Shown here: positions 9,000-17,664 of the stretch, in pieces
Numbering within the stretch: the stretch's first letter is position 1
Layout of the letters: every line of letters begins with the position of its first letter
Source: Sutcliffiella tianshenii
Lineage (GTDB): Bacteria; Bacillota; Bacilli; Bacillales; Bacillaceae_I
Reading direction: 5' to 3'
Length of the DNA stretch: 64,000 bases
Assembly: GCF_016908565.1 (NCBI RefSeq)
Contig: NZ_JAFBED010000011.1
Location: 25,604 to 89,603, forward strand
The notes under the pieces: model-generated
Database searches by the model: none
What the model saw: only the letters and a program-made list of their open reading frames with translations
What the model was told of the DNA's origin: nothing
Program-made: the position numbers and the translations under genes

Positions 9000-10235
9000 A
9001 TGAATAATATCCTTTGGGGATTAATGGGGATTGCAGTGATTTTTGCCATTGCATTTCTTCTTTCAGAAAATAAACGCAGAATCAGCGTCCGTACTATTCT
9101 GGGCGGACTGACAATTCAATTGCTATTCGCGTTTATCGTACTTAAATGGGAGTTGGGAAGACAGGCTTTTCTTGGATTGACCAACTATGTACAAAATGTA
9201 ATAACGTATGCAAACGATGGAATTTCCTTTTTATTCGGTCCGGTTTTAGGTAACCCTGGATCTGAAGCAACTGGCTTCGTCTTTGCATTTCATGTATTGA
9301 CCATCATTATTTTCTTCTCGGCATTAATATCTGTACTTTATTATCTTGGCATCATGCAAATCATTATCAAATTCCTTGGTGGTGGATTGGCTAAACTATT
9401 GGGGACAAGCCAAACGGAATCACTTTCAGCCTCTGCCAACATTTTCGTTGGACAAACTGAAGCACCATTGGTAATCAAGCCTTACATCAAAACGATGACA
9501 AAATCTGAACTATTCGCCGTAATGACTGGTGGTCTTGCTTCTGTAGCCGGTTCTGTACTTTTTGGTTATGCGGCACTTGGGATTCCATTGGAATACCTGC
9601 TTGCGGCAAGCTTCATGGCAGCTCCAGGTGGACTGATCATGGCAAAAATGCTAATTCCTGAAACAGAAGAGGCAAGAACTCCAACCAAAGCGGAAATCGA
9701 AGAGGCTGAAGATGAAAAGCCTACAAACGTAATCGACGCTGCAGCCCGCGGTGCATCTGATGGATTAAAGCTTGCATTGAACGTTGGTGCAATGCTACTG
9801 GCATTCATCGCATTGATTTCCCTTATCAACGGAATGCTAGGTGGAATCGGTGGTTGGTTCGGTGCTGAAAACTTCACACTGGACTTCATCTTGGGCTACC
9901 TGTTCGCACCACTTGCCTTCATCATCGGTATTCCTTGGAGCGAAGCAATCGCTGCTGGTAACCTGATCGGTCAAAAGCTTGTATTAAATGAATTCGTTGC
10001 ATACTCCACTTTTGCTGGTCAGCTTGATATGTTCAGCGGAAAATCCATTGCGGTAATCTCTTTTGCACTATGTGGATTCGCGAACCTTTCTTCCCTTGCG
10101 ATCCTTCTTGGAGGACTGGGAAGCCTTGCTCCTAGCCGTCGCCCGGATATTGCAAAATTAGGGTTCCGTGCAATCATTGCAGGTACACTTTCCAACCTGT
10201 TAAGTGCTGCGATTGCAGGTATGTTCATTCTATAA
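9000..10235 (+). CDS. yutK: NupC-type concentrative nucleoside transporter
   Basis: A 411-residue polytopic membrane protein of the CNT (NupC) family, importing nucleosides with Na+ or H+. It has about ten hydrophobic segments, the gating-region motif [12 protein letters not shown] and the C-terminal [10 protein letters not shown] typical of CNT proteins. The charged loop near residues 220-245 is cytoplasmic. Start ATG 9000 follows AGAGGTG; an upstream in-frame start to 8940 has no SD. Position before dapF matches B. subtilis yutK. A cre-like site lies upstream. Confidence 0.94.
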   Translation: MNNILWGLMGIAVIFAIAFLLSENKRRISVRTILGGLTIQLLFAFIVLKWELGRQAFLGLTNYVQNVITYANDGISFLFGPVLGNPGSEATGFVFAFHVLTIIIFFSALISVLYYLGIMQIIIKFLGGGLAKLLGTSQTESLSASANIFVGQTEAPLVIKPYIKTMTKSELFAVMTGGLASVAGSVLFGYAALGIPLEYLLAASFMAAPGGLIMAKMLIPETEEARTPTKAEIEEAEDEKPTNVIDAAARGASDGLKLALNVGAMLLAFIALISLINGMLGGIGGWFGAENFTLDFILGYLFAPLAFIIGIPWSEAIAAGNLIGQKLVLNEFVAYSTFAGQLDMFSGKSIAVISFALCGFANLSSLAILLGGLGSLAPSRRPDIAKLGFRAIIAGTLSNLLSAAIAGMFIL

Positions 10236-10248
10236 TTTTTACGTTAAT

Positions 10249-10284
10249 AAGCTCACACGTCTATTTTGGCGTGTGAGCTTTTTT
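10249..10284 (+). terminator. Terminator after yutK
   Basis: Perfect 11-bp stem AAGCTCACACG (10249-10259) / CGTGTGAGCTT (10270-10280) followed by Ts. Confidence 0.9.
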
Positions 10285-10313
10285 GTGGAATATGGAACTG
10301 TCCCCACAACAAG

Positions 10314-10369
10314 GAAAAACCCACGTCATCGTGTTTCTTTCCGGGAAACATTCGATACATGGGTTTTTC
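10314..10369. other. Long imperfect hairpin upstream of dapF
   Basis: GAAAAACCCA (10314-10323) pairs perfectly with TGGGTTTTTC (10360-10369). Inside it TGTTTC (10332-10337) pairs with GAAACA (10345-10350) around a 7-nt loop. The whole 56-bp structure lies about 90 bp before dapF and after the yutK terminator. It could be a terminator-like leader structure or a remnant of a small palindromic repeat; I do not recognise a known RNA family. Confidence 0.6.
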
Positions 10370-10459
10370 ATATAAAACGGGGGATGTTTCTATTGTGTTC
10401 AATGTTTTATGTATTTATACTTGTAGGAAATAACAATTTTTCTTGGAGGATCTTTAAAT

Positions 10460-11317
10460 ATGCGCTCCTTTCAATTTACAAAGATGCACGGATTGGGAAA
10501 CAACTATATATATGTCAATATGTTTGAGGAAGACTTAAAGGAAGAAGAGCTGTCATCCATCGCGATCCAGGTGGCGGATGTCCATACTGGGATAGGATCT
10601 GACGGAATGATACTGATTTGCCCATCTGATGTGGCACCCGTTAAGATGAGAATCTTCAATAATGATGGATCGGAAGGGAAAAATTGCGGCAATGGCCTTC
10701 GCTGTGTAGCAAAGTATGCGTATGAGCATGGTATCGTACAAAAAGAAACCTTTGAAATAGAGACATTATCCGGATTGGTGGAAGCGAATGTGGAGCCGGA
10801 AGATGGAAAGGTACACATTGTAACTGTTGATATGGGAGCTCCACGCTTGGCAACAGAAGAGATCCCGATTCTTGTGGATAAACAGGATAGGCTGGTGAAC
10901 GAACCATTCCTGGTTGGGGAAGAGACCTATCATATCACCACTGTATCCATGGGCAATCCCCATGTGATCTTCTATCTGGATGATATCAAGGATGCTCCGC
11001 TGACGACATTAGGCCCAATCGTGGAGAAGGATCCAAGATTTCCTGAGGGCGTGAATGTGGAGTTTGTGGAAGTGGAAGCGGAGGATGAACTTCACTTTCG
11101 CGTGTGGGAGCGTGGCTCAGGTATCACACAGGCATGTGGAACAGGGGCGTGTGCCGCGGTGGTTGCTTCCGTCCTGAATGATAAGACAGAAAGAAACAAA
11201 GAGACCACCGTGCATTTAGCAGGAGGCGACCTGTTCATTACATGGACAACAGAGGGTTCCGTTAAAATGCGCGGCCCTGCCGAAACCATATGTGCAGGGA
11301 CTTACTATTATAAATAA
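10460..11317 (+). CDS. dapF: Diaminopimelate epimerase
   Basis: Converts LL- to meso-diaminopimelate for lysine and peptidoglycan synthesis, cofactor-free. The 285 residues match the family. The two catalytic cysteines are C76 in NCGNGLRC and C226 in ACGTGACA, and the start shows the family motif [18 protein letters not shown] with good spacing supports the ATG. It lies between yutK and yutM as in B. subtilis (yutL). Confidence 0.97.
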   Translation: MRSFQFTKMHGLGNNYIYVNMFEEDLKEEELSSIAIQVADVHTGIGSDGMILICPSDVAPVKMRIFNNDGSEGKNCGNGLRCVAKYAYEHGIVQKETFEIETLSGLVEANVEPEDGKVHIVTVDMGAPRLATEEIPILVDKQDRLVNEPFLVGEETYHITTVSMGNPHVIFYLDDIKDAPLTTLGPIVEKDPRFPEGVNVEFVEVEAEDELHFRVWERGSGITQACGTGACAAVVASVLNDKTERNKETTVHLAGGDLFITWTTEGSVKMRGPAETICAGTYYYK

Positions 11318-11430
11318 CAAAAATGGTACCAGTATGCATATACTATAGAAAAGCTGTTAAATTGAGGGAAGCAGTATTAACAGGTATAATAGGAAACATA
11401 AGAGTGGAATTTTTTCAGGAGGTGTAAAAA

Positions 11431-11793
11431 ATGAAAGATATCATCACTATTACAGAAGCGGCGGCTTTTCAAATAAAAGATATGATGAAGGATTACGGAA
11501 GCGATGACGTGTTCCTTCGTGTCGGAGTAAAAGGTGGGGGCTGCAGTGGCCTTTCCTACGGTATGGGCTTTGAAGAAGAAAAAGGCGAGAAGGATATCGA
11601 GCTCGAGCAGCACGGCATCAAAATCCTGATTGACGACGAAAGCAAACCGATCCTACAGGACGTCAAAATCGATTTCAAGCAATCCATGATGGGCGGCGGA
11701 TTCACCATCGACAACCCGAACGCTATTGCTAACTGTGGATGTGGTTCTTCATTCCGAACTGCAACGGAAGCGGGGAAGCCTGAGGAGTGTTAA
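11431..11793 (+). CDS. yutM: HesB/IscA-type Fe-S carrier
   Basis: A 120-residue A-type iron-sulfur carrier. The three conserved cysteines are C38 (GGGCSG) and C102/C104 (NCGCGSSF). This family delivers Fe-S clusters to target proteins. SD AGGAGG precedes the ATG. It is the last gene of the yut block and is followed by a strong terminator. Together with YutI it gives this region two cluster-delivery proteins. Confidence 0.95.
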   Translation: MKDIITITEAAAFQIKDMMKDYGSDDVFLRVGVKGGGCSGLSYGMGFEEEKGEKDIELEQHGIKILIDDESKPILQDVKIDFKQSMMGGGFTIDNPNAIANCGCGSSFRTATEAGKPEEC

Positions 11794-11801
11794 TAGGACA
11801 G

Positions 11802-11840
11802 AAAAGCTCTTTAGCGGATTTTCCGCTAAAGAGCTTTTTT
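11802..11840. terminator. Terminator after yutM
   Basis: Perfect 17-bp stem AAAAGCTCTTTAGCGGA (11802-11818) / TCCGCTAAAGAGCTTTT (11822-11838) then Ts. It also serves the converging gene at 11844. Confidence 0.92.
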
Positions 11841-11843
11841 ACT

Positions 11844-12374
11844 TTATTTTGCCGATTTCCATCTATAAAAGAAGCAGCCACCCAATACAAGCACCACACC
11901 CAATGATCCGACCACCAGATTGTGTGTGGAGGGGGAATCTGATGCTGCATCACCGGGTTTGCTTGGTACGGTACCTTCCCCAAGTTCGTTAAGATCATCT
12001 TGTGCATAGGCCAATTCCGCGGTTCTGGAGCACAACGAAGTAATATACTTTCCTTCTTCAAGGGTTGCATACACGATATACTCTTTGCCCTTTTCAAAAT
12101 TTACGCCACAACCTGCAGAGTCTAAGGCAGTGTCCATCGTTACCTCTTTCGAGTCCATCCCTTTCCATGATTCTTTCACACTGATTTTTGCTCTAAGCGT
12201 ACTGTCGTCCGTTTTGACATCGATCACTTTTCCGGAGAAGACAGCACCCGATTTTTCCATTTCCTCTGTGGGCGTTCCAGGTGGCAGGCAGGAGCAGGCA
12301 TAGCTAGAAGAAGAAAAAGGGAGTGAAAAAAGACTGATCAGGAAGAAAAGGAAGCCGATTTTCATTATTTTCAT
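11844..12374 (-). CDS. Secreted TIMP-like (NTR-fold) protein with C-terminal anchor
   Basis: A 176-residue exported protein. A signal peptide (about 1-26) ends just before CSCLPP, so the mature chain begins with a Cys-x-Cys, as in tissue-inhibitor-of-metalloproteinase (NTR) folds. The AVFSGKV segment, further cysteines (GCGVNF, SLCSRTAEL) and about 120-residue domain length fit bacterial TIMP-like domains. A linker and one transmembrane helix (VVGSLGVVLVLGGCFF) with a basic end follow, suggesting membrane anchoring with the domain outside. SD GAGGTG precedes the ATG. The ligand is unknown; protease inhibition is not established for bacterial members. Confidence 0.8.
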   Translation of the reverse strand: MKIMKIGFLFFLISLFSLPFSSSSYACSCLPPGTPTEEMEKSGAVFSGKVIDVKTDDSTLRAKISVKESWKGMDSKEVTMDTALDSAGCGVNFEKGKEYIVYATLEEGKYITSLCSRTAELAYAQDDLNELGEGTVPSKPGDAASDSPSTHNLVVGSLGVVLVLGGCFFYRWKSAK

Positions 12375-12729
12375 ATGTTTTTCACCTCGCCTTTATATTG
12401 TTAATTAGTTTGACGTAAGAAGGAGGTGGGAAGTTACATAGGATGATGAAAATAGTGTGTTCCCCTTAGCGGAGATTTCAGGAGGATTTAGTCTTATGCA
12501 CAAAAATCTTGATTTGCGCTCAATTTTGCAGGGTTTTCGGTGAAAAATTTTCAAATGCGTGCAAAAAAAAGATTTTATGCACAAAAACTAACCACTTATG
12601 CACAAAGCGCATAATAAGACAAATAACATCAATTTCCGCAGCGGAATGCAGTGCGCACCCCAACGCCGCCCAACCAAATCCCCGCAAAAAAAGACCAACC
12701 CCCAAAAGGGTCGGTCTTGCACACATTAT
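12375..12729. other. Intergenic region with three TTATGCACA direct repeats
   Basis: About 355 bp with no supported gene. TTATGCACA occurs at 12494, 12575 and 12596, all in the same orientation and each followed by an A-run. This matches the DnaA-box consensus TTATNCACA. A minus-strand terminator for yumC lies at the right end. Confidence 0.55.
12691..12717 (-). terminator. Terminator of yumC
   Basis: Stem AAGACCAACCC (12691-12701) / GGGTCGGTCTT (12708-12718) with one mismatch. The A-run on its left becomes the T-tract on the minus strand. Confidence 0.82.
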
Positions 12730-13722
12730 TTAAAACAAGCTCGTACTATGGAGCGGCTGTACTTTAGCCTTTGGATCGATATAGGATTTAGCGTTATTCA
12801 CCGCAGTCGGTGCTTCGCCAAATCCGCAAGCAATCAGTTTTACCTTGCCATCGTACGTGCAAATGTCACCGGCAGCATAGATTCCTTGGATATTTGTTTC
12901 CATTTTGGAATTGACCACAATGGAGTTTTTCTCGATTTCAAGGCCCCAGTCTTTGATCGGACCCAAAGAGGACACGAAGCCGTAGTTAACGATGACGTCA
13001 TCTACATCAAGAACTTCTCTTTCTTCCGATTTCACTTTTTCAAGCACCACTTGATTGATGGCATTTTCGTCACCGATGAGTTCAACTGGTACGTAAGGGG
13101 TTTTAATTTCCACCTTGGAGTTCATCAAGAGTTCCACACTGTGTTCATGCGCGCGGAACTTGTCGCGGCGATGGATCAGGGTCACTTTTTCAGCAATCGG
13201 CTCGAGCATGAGGGCCCAGTCCACTGCAGAGTCACCGCCACCGAAGACCACTACCTTCTTCCCGGCGAACTTGTTCATGTCATCCACAAAGTAATGGATG
13301 TTTTTGTTTTCATAATCTGTGGCATTTTCCAACTCAAGTCGTCTCGGTTGGAAAGCGCCGTTTCCTGCTGTTATGATGATAGCTTTGGAATAGTGTGTTT
13401 CTTTATCCGTTGTGATCTTGAAAGTTCCGTCACCCATTTTTTCCAACGTTTGAACAGACTGTTCCAATGCAACCGTTGGCTCAAACTTGGACATCTGCTC
13501 TTTCAGGTTGTTGATCAGCTCTTGCGCACGGATTTTCGGAAAGCCGGCAATATCGTATATGTACTTTTCCGGATATAACGCAGATAATTGACCGCCCAAT
13601 TGTGGCAGACTTTCGATGATTTTAACACTCGCCTGTCTCATTCCCCCGTAGAAAGCAGTGAACAAGCCTGTCGGTCCTCCACCAATAATGGTGATGTCAT
13701 ATACTTTTTGTTCTTCGTTCAT
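12730..13722 (-). CDS. yumC: Ferredoxin/flavodoxin--NADP+ reductase, thioredoxin-reductase-like
   Basis: A 330-residue FAD enzyme of the YumC type, transferring electrons between NADPH and ferredoxin or flavodoxin. The FAD-binding GGGPTG lies at residues 14-19, [19 protein letters not shown] follows, and the NADPH fold [15 protein letters not shown] lies near residues 155-170. It lacks the CxxC of thioredoxin reductase, as expected for this class. In B. subtilis YumC is an essential ferredoxin-NADP+ reductase. It is divergent from yumB. Confidence 0.95.
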   Translation of the reverse strand: MNEEQKVYDITIIGGGPTGLFTAFYGGMRQASVKIIESLPQLGGQLSALYPEKYIYDIAGFPKIRAQELINNLKEQMSKFEPTVALEQSVQTLEKMGDGTFKITTDKETHYSKAIIITAGNGAFQPRRLELENATDYENKNIHYFVDDMNKFAGKKVVVFGGGDSAVDWALMLEPIAEKVTLIHRRDKFRAHEHSVELLMNSKVEIKTPYVPVELIGDENAINQVVLEKVKSEEREVLDVDDVIVNYGFVSSLGPIKDWGLEIEKNSIVVNSKMETNIQGIYAAGDICTYDGKVKLIACGFGEAPTAVNNAKSYIDPKAKVQPLHSTSLF

Positions 13723-14166
13723 CTCTGTCTATCCCCCTAAACATTGATATAACTTCCTAACCCTATCATAGCATAAATTCAGAATAATATCTTTTTTTCA
13801 TTAGGACGAATGCTGTCACGCTTTGGCAAAACGGCAGTAGAATAGTAATAATAAGGGGTTGAACGAGTTTCTATGCCGCTATTTTTATCTAAATTTTCTA
13901 AAGGTTTCAAAACAATCTTTTAGTCTTGAAAAAAGTCAAGAAAAAGAATATGATGTTATGTAGGCAATTACAGTTTTGTGACAAATAAAGCACTTTTATG
14001 CCGTCCTTGTTCGTGAATTGTTTCACAAACATTTTTCTTGTTATTTATCATTAAAAATCTTCGTTTAAGGGGATTGTAAGAATAGGTTTAGTGGTATTTG
14101 TCTAACGTCTTTATTTTTTTCTCATTTATACTTAATAAAAATATTCTAAAGGTGGATGTGATTCGA
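13723..14166. other. Divergent promoter region yumC-yumB
   Basis: About 440 bp of AT-rich DNA with no supported gene. It carries a Rex-type operator at 14011-14028 and a candidate yumB promoter (TTCACA 14022-14027, 18 nt, TATCAT 14046-14051) whose -35 overlaps that operator. A degenerate TTGTGA half-site lies near 13975. Confidence 0.55.
14011..14028 (+). promoter_or_regulatory. Rex-type operator upstream of yumB
   Basis: TCGTGAA-TTGT-TTCACAA matches the Rex consensus TTGTGAA-N4-TTCACAA with one mismatch. Rex is the NADH/NAD+ sensing repressor of Firmicutes and controls ndh in B. subtilis, so a site before a type II NADH dehydrogenase is meaningful. It overlaps the candidate -35 element, as expected for repression. 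Confidence 0.7.
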
Positions 14167-15384
14167 TTGAAAAAGCCAAGTATAGTAATTTTAGGTGCAG
14201 GTTATGGTGGATTGATGACGGCAGTTCGTCTTCAAAAGATGATCGGAGTAAACGAAGCGGATATCACTCTTGTTAATAAAAATGATTACCATTATGAGTC
14301 TACATGGCTGCATGAAGCATCAGCAGGGACTTTGCCTGCAGATCGCACACGTTATAAGGTGTCGGAAGTAATCGATAAGAGCAAGGTACATTTCCTGCAT
14401 GACACAGTTACAGGCATCAACAAGGAAGCTAAAACTGTTGCATTGACTAAAGGTGGAGAAATCTCTTATGACTACCTTGTTGTAGGATTGGGTTATGAAG
14501 CCGAAACATTTGGCATCAAAGGTTTGAAAGAGCATGCGTTCTCGATTGCTAACCTCAATGTTGCACGTAAGATCAGAGAGCATATCGAGTATCAATTTGC
14601 GACTTACAACACAGAAGCAAACCGCCGTGATGATCGCTTAACGATTGTTGTCGGGGGAGCTGGATTCACTGGTATCGAATTCCTTGGTGAATTGGTTAAC
14701 CGTGTTCCTGAGCTTTGCAGCGAGTTCGATGTACCAAAAGAAAAAGTTCGCATTGTATGTGTAGAGGCTGCACCGACGGTTCTTCCTGGTTTCGACCCTG
14801 AGCTTGTTGAATATGCAGTAGGTACATTAGAGCGCAAGGGCGTCGAGTTCAAAATCGGTACTGCAATCAAAGAAGCAACAGAAGAAGGCATCATCGTTGC
14901 AAAGGATGAGCAAGTGGAAGAAATCAAGGCTGGCACTGTAGTATGGGCTGCTGGTGTTCGTGGAAATCACTTGGTGGAAGATTCCGGGTTTGAAAATATG
15001 CGCGGACGCGTAAAAGTAGATCCTTACCTTCGTGCACCAGGACATGATGATGTATTCATCGTTGGGGATTGCTCCTTGATCATCAATGAAGAAATCAACC
15101 GTCCATACCCACCTACTGCACAAATTGCGATGCAGCAAGGGGAAGTATGTGCGAAAAACCTGGCAGTACTAGTTCGCGGTCAAGGCGAATTGCAAACATT
15201 CACTCCTGACTTAAAAGGAACAGTATGTTCACTAGGTGAAGATGATGCGATCGGTGTAGTATTCGGACGCAAAATAATGGGTTCTAAAGCATCCTTCATG
15301 AAGAAAATGGTTGATAACCGCGCTCTTTACATGATCGGTGGAGCCGGACTTGTAATGAAAAAAGGTAAATTCAACGTATTGTAA
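14167..15384 (+). CDS. yumB: Type II NADH dehydrogenase-like protein
   Basis: A 405-residue flavoprotein of the NDH-2 family, likely oxidising NADH and passing electrons to menaquinone at the membrane without proton pumping. FAD-binding LGAGYGG is at residues 9-15, the second nucleotide fold is [11 protein letters not shown] near residue 165, and the C-terminal FIVGDCS and [11 protein letters not shown] motifs are typical. I chose the TTG at 14167 because it follows AAAGGTGG (11 nt) and gives the family's usual N-terminus; GTG at 14158 is too close to the SD. Regulation by Rex is suggested by the upstream site. Confidence 0.93.
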   Translation: MKKPSIVILGAGYGGLMTAVRLQKMIGVNEADITLVNKNDYHYESTWLHEASAGTLPADRTRYKVSEVIDKSKVHFLHDTVTGINKEAKTVALTKGGEISYDYLVVGLGYEAETFGIKGLKEHAFSIANLNVARKIREHIEYQFATYNTEANRRDDRLTIVVGGAGFTGIEFLGELVNRVPELCSEFDVPKEKVRIVCVEAAPTVLPGFDPELVEYAVGTLERKGVEFKIGTAIKEATEEGIIVAKDEQVEEIKAGTVVWAAGVRGNHLVEDSGFENMRGRVKVDPYLRAPGHDDVFIVGDCSLIINEEINRPYPPTAQIAMQQGEVCAKNLAVLVRGQGELQTFTPDLKGTVCSLGEDDAIGVVFGRKIMGSKASFMKKMVDNRALYMIGGAGLVMKKGKFNVL

Positions 15385-15393
15385 TTCAATAAT

Positions 15394-15422
15394 AAAGCCG
15401 TCCTTTTCCGGACGGCTTTTTC
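15394..15422 (+). terminator. Terminator after yumB
   Basis: Perfect 10-bp stem AAAGCCGTCC (15394-15403) / GGACGGCTTT (15410-15419) then Ts. Confidence 0.9.
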
Positions 15423-15478
15423 TTATGGGATTTTACTGATAACATATAGGATAGAAGAAAGTCTAAGGGGTTGCGATT

Positions 15479-15958
15479 ATGTCTAAAAGAGGAAATGTCT
15501 GGTTGGCTGTAGCGGGTGTCGTAAGATCAGAGGATGGAAGATGGCTCGTGGTAAAAAAGAAATATGGTGGCCTTAAAGGTAAATGGTCCTTTCCTGCAGG
15601 CTTCGTCGAACAGTATGAAACGGTGGATGAAGCGGTGAAAAGAGAGGTCTTGGAAGAAACGGGAGTCACGGTTACAGTAGAGGGCCTGATTGGGGTTCGA
15701 TCGGGTGTCATTAAAAATGAAATCAGTGACAATATGCTCATATTTCTATGCAGACCACAAGATGATGCCGTGATATTCCAGCAAAGTGAATTGTCCGATG
15801 CAGCATTTATGACAAAAGAAGCGTTGGAGGATGATCCCGACACATCCTTGCTCATCCACTCTTGCATCAATCAAGTTAATCTTTCCCTTCTGAAAGGAAC
15901 GGAGCCTATGAATCCTGGTGATATTTTTGGTTATAGCTCGTATAAGTTATTTTTCTAA
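15479..15958 (+). CDS. NUDIX hydrolase
   Basis: A 159-residue pyrophosphohydrolase of the Nudix superfamily, cleaving nucleoside diphosphate-linked compounds; substrate unknown. The Nudix box runs from G41 to V63 and contains REVLEETGV, with all conserved Gly/Arg/Glu positions present. Start ATG has GGGG upstream. It lies between yumB and yuiA, alone on its transcript as far as visible. Confidence 0.92.
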   Translation: MSKRGNVWLAVAGVVRSEDGRWLVVKKKYGGLKGKWSFPAGFVEQYETVDEAVKREVLEETGVTVTVEGLIGVRSGVIKNEISDNMLIFLCRPQDDAVIFQQSELSDAAFMTKEALEDDPDTSLLIHSCINQVNLSLLKGTEPMNPGDIFGYSSYKLFF

Positions 15959-16135
15959 AGATTCTAAAAATTTAAGAAAATAAGAGAAAAGATTAGAAAC
16001 CATTATATGTTATCGCTTACATTGGGTTATTTCGCTCATTTCGTCCCTTTCCAGAAAATATAAATGATGATATATTATCAGAAAATTAAATTAAATTTCT
16101 GTTTTAAGAGAAAACATCATCTGGAGGGATAAGGA

Positions 16136-16258
16136 ATGAAAAATCAACTGCAAACAGAGAAAAAGGAATGTGTTTACTGTTCTGGTAAAGGCTATTTTCA
16201 ATTACTGTTAGGCGGATCTGAGACCTGCAATTGCTGTGGTGGCAGCGGTAGAAAATAA
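16136..16258 (+). CDS. yuiA: YuiA-type small zinc-finger protein (40 aa)
   Basis: A 40-residue ORF with an excellent SD (TGGAGGGATAAGGA) before its ATG. It contains two CxxCxGxG-like knuckles, CVYCSGKG and CNCCGGSG, like the DnaJ zinc-finger repeats, so it probably binds one Zn ion. Its position between yumB and yuiB matches B. subtilis yuiA, also a very small Cys-rich protein. Function unknown. A strong terminator follows. Confidence 0.85.
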   Translation: MKNQLQTEKKECVYCSGKGYFQLLLGGSETCNCCGGSGRK

Positions 16259-16267
16259 GATAAATGG

Positions 16268-16318
16268 CACTATCACATTGGTTCGGACAAAATACCGACA
16301 AATGTGATAGTGTTTTTT
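16268..16318 (+). terminator. Terminator after yuiA
   Basis: 12-bp stem CACTATCACATT (16268-16279) / AATGTGATAGTG (16301-16312) with an inner TCGG/CCGA helix, then six Ts. Confidence 0.9.
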
Positions 16319-16397
16319 CATTTGACTTCCGAATATAATTGACTCGTATCAAGCCATTCAGTACACTAAGAAAAGATGTGTATTGGAGGTGCATGGT

Positions 16398-16721
16398 ATG
16401 AATATACCGATATTGCTTATTTCGATCGTCCTATTTTTTGTGTTATTCTTTGGAATTGGATTCCTTCTAAATATGTTATTGCGCATGTCCTGGATAATGG
16501 CAATCATCTATCCTGTAGTATGTATTTGGATCATCGTGCAAGATGACGTGAAGCTTATAGATTTTTTCAGAAACACGGGAGAGGCATTTTCCACGGTAGG
16601 AACAGGAATCGCATCATTGCAGATGGCAGATATATCGATTCTGATCAGCGGTTTCCTGGGAGCAATCTGTTCCGGTATTGTGATAAAAATGCTTAGAAAA
16701 AGCGGATATCAGATGTTTTAA
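16398..16721 (+). CDS. yuiB: YuiB-family membrane protein
   Basis: A 107-residue integral membrane protein of the YuiB family, function unknown. Hydrophobic segments lie at about residues 2-28, 33-47 and 77-97, the last Gly-rich. The start at 16398 follows TTGGAGGTGCATGGT; an upstream in-frame codon at 16383 overlaps that SD. It sits between yuiA and yuiC as in B. subtilis and has its own terminator. Confidence 0.88.
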   Translation: MNIPILLISIVLFFVLFFGIGFLLNMLLRMSWIMAIIYPVVCIWIIVQDDVKLIDFFRNTGEAFSTVGTGIASLQMADISILISGFLGAICSGIVIKMLRKSGYQMF

Positions 16722-16724
16722 ACA

Positions 16725-16755
16725 AAAGAATCGACAAAAGTCGGTTCTTTTTTTA
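16725..16755 (+). terminator. Terminator after yuiB
   Basis: Stem AAAGAATCGAC / GTCGGTTCTTT with a 4-nt A loop and one G-T pair, then a T-run. Confidence 0.85.
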
Positions 16756-16886
16756 TGGGAAAAATTTAATAGATTGTTAACATTTACTGGAAAGAATAAC
16801 GTGTTTACTAGACAAATCTTACAAAAGTGGAATATTTCTTGGTGAAAGAGGGAAGAAATACTTTGTGAGAGGAGTGATTGTATCAC

Positions 16887-17597
16887 ATGAAAACGGCGAA
16901 AACGATATGCCGAAGGATGGTTACAGCGGTTTTGTTTACTATGGCGCTATTTGTGACCTTCCAGTCTTTATCCGGTGTGGAAGCATCGACCATACAGAAT
17001 TGGCTTAAAGAAAATGAAATTTATGCATCGAAAGAAACAGACGGGCATGAACATAAAAGTTTTTTCAAAAAAATCGGTTTGGATTTTAAAAGTTTAAAGA
17101 TTGCTTTTGCTACTCCGACACTTGTTTCTTCCAAAGAGGCGGTGGAGTCTTCCAAAAGGCTTGAGGATATGGACTGGAGTGGTTATGAAGTTCAGACGGT
17201 ATCTGCAACCGGATATACTGCAGGCATAGAATCTACCGGGAAAAATCCCGATCATCCAGGCTATGGAATTACATATTCAGGGCTTAAGGTAAGAAGAGAT
17301 CTATATTCAACCATAGCAGCAGATACTAGTGTCTTTCCAATCGGGACCATTCTATTTATACCGGAATACGGATATGGAGTGGTGGCCGATACGGGCAGCG
17401 CCATCAAAGGAAAAAAGATTGACCTTTATTATGAGACGGTGGAAGATGTTTTCTCCCAGTGGGGGAAAAAGACCCTCGAAGTCTATGTGGTGAAAAAAGG
17501 TGACGGGAAAATTACAGAAGAAGAGCTCACTTTATTGAATGAACAGGAAACGATGCAGGTGTTCCGACAGAAGTTTATAGCTGACACTGAAAGATAA
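16887..17597 (+). CDS. yuiC: 3D-domain cell wall protein YuiC
   Basis: A 236-residue exported protein. An N-terminal hydrophobic signal/anchor (about residues 12-32) is followed by a linker and a C-terminal 3D (three-aspartate) domain of about 110 residues. The domain shows [28 protein letters not shown] and IDLYYE, the double-psi barrel of lytic transglycosylases. In B. subtilis the YuiC (Sps-type) domain is a muralytic enzyme. The start is uncertain: ATG 16887 lies 12 nt after AGGAG, while TTG 16878 lies only 3 nt after it. Confidence 0.88.
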   Translation: MKTAKTICRRMVTAVLFTMALFVTFQSLSGVEASTIQNWLKENEIYASKETDGHEHKSFFKKIGLDFKSLKIAFATPTLVSSKEAVESSKRLEDMDWSGYEVQTVSATGYTAGIESTGKNPDHPGYGITYSGLKVRRDLYSTIAADTSVFPIGTILFIPEYGYGVVADTGSAIKGKKIDLYYETVEDVFSQWGKKTLEVYVVKKGDGKITEEELTLLNEQETMQVFRQKFIADTER

Positions 17598-17622
17598 AGT
17601 GGGACAAGCGGGTATTGCTGAC

Positions 17623-17664
17623 AAATGGTCGATTCTATCGTTAAAGATAGAACGACCATTTTTT
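17623..17664. terminator. Bidirectional terminator yuiC / substrate-binding gene
   Basis: AAATGGTCGATTCTATC (17623-17639) / GATAGAACGACCATTT (17646-17661), 16-bp stem with one bulge, then Ts. The stop codon of the leftward gene lies in the loop. Confidence 0.9.

Noticed and set aside
12509..12733. Frames in the DnaA-box-like intergenic region
   Set aside because: Low-complexity and without SD; they overlap the yumC terminator.
12598..13578. Long plus-strand frame of 326 codons
   Set aside because: It is antisense to yumC, which has clear FAD/NADPH motifs; the frame has no SD or recognisable domain.
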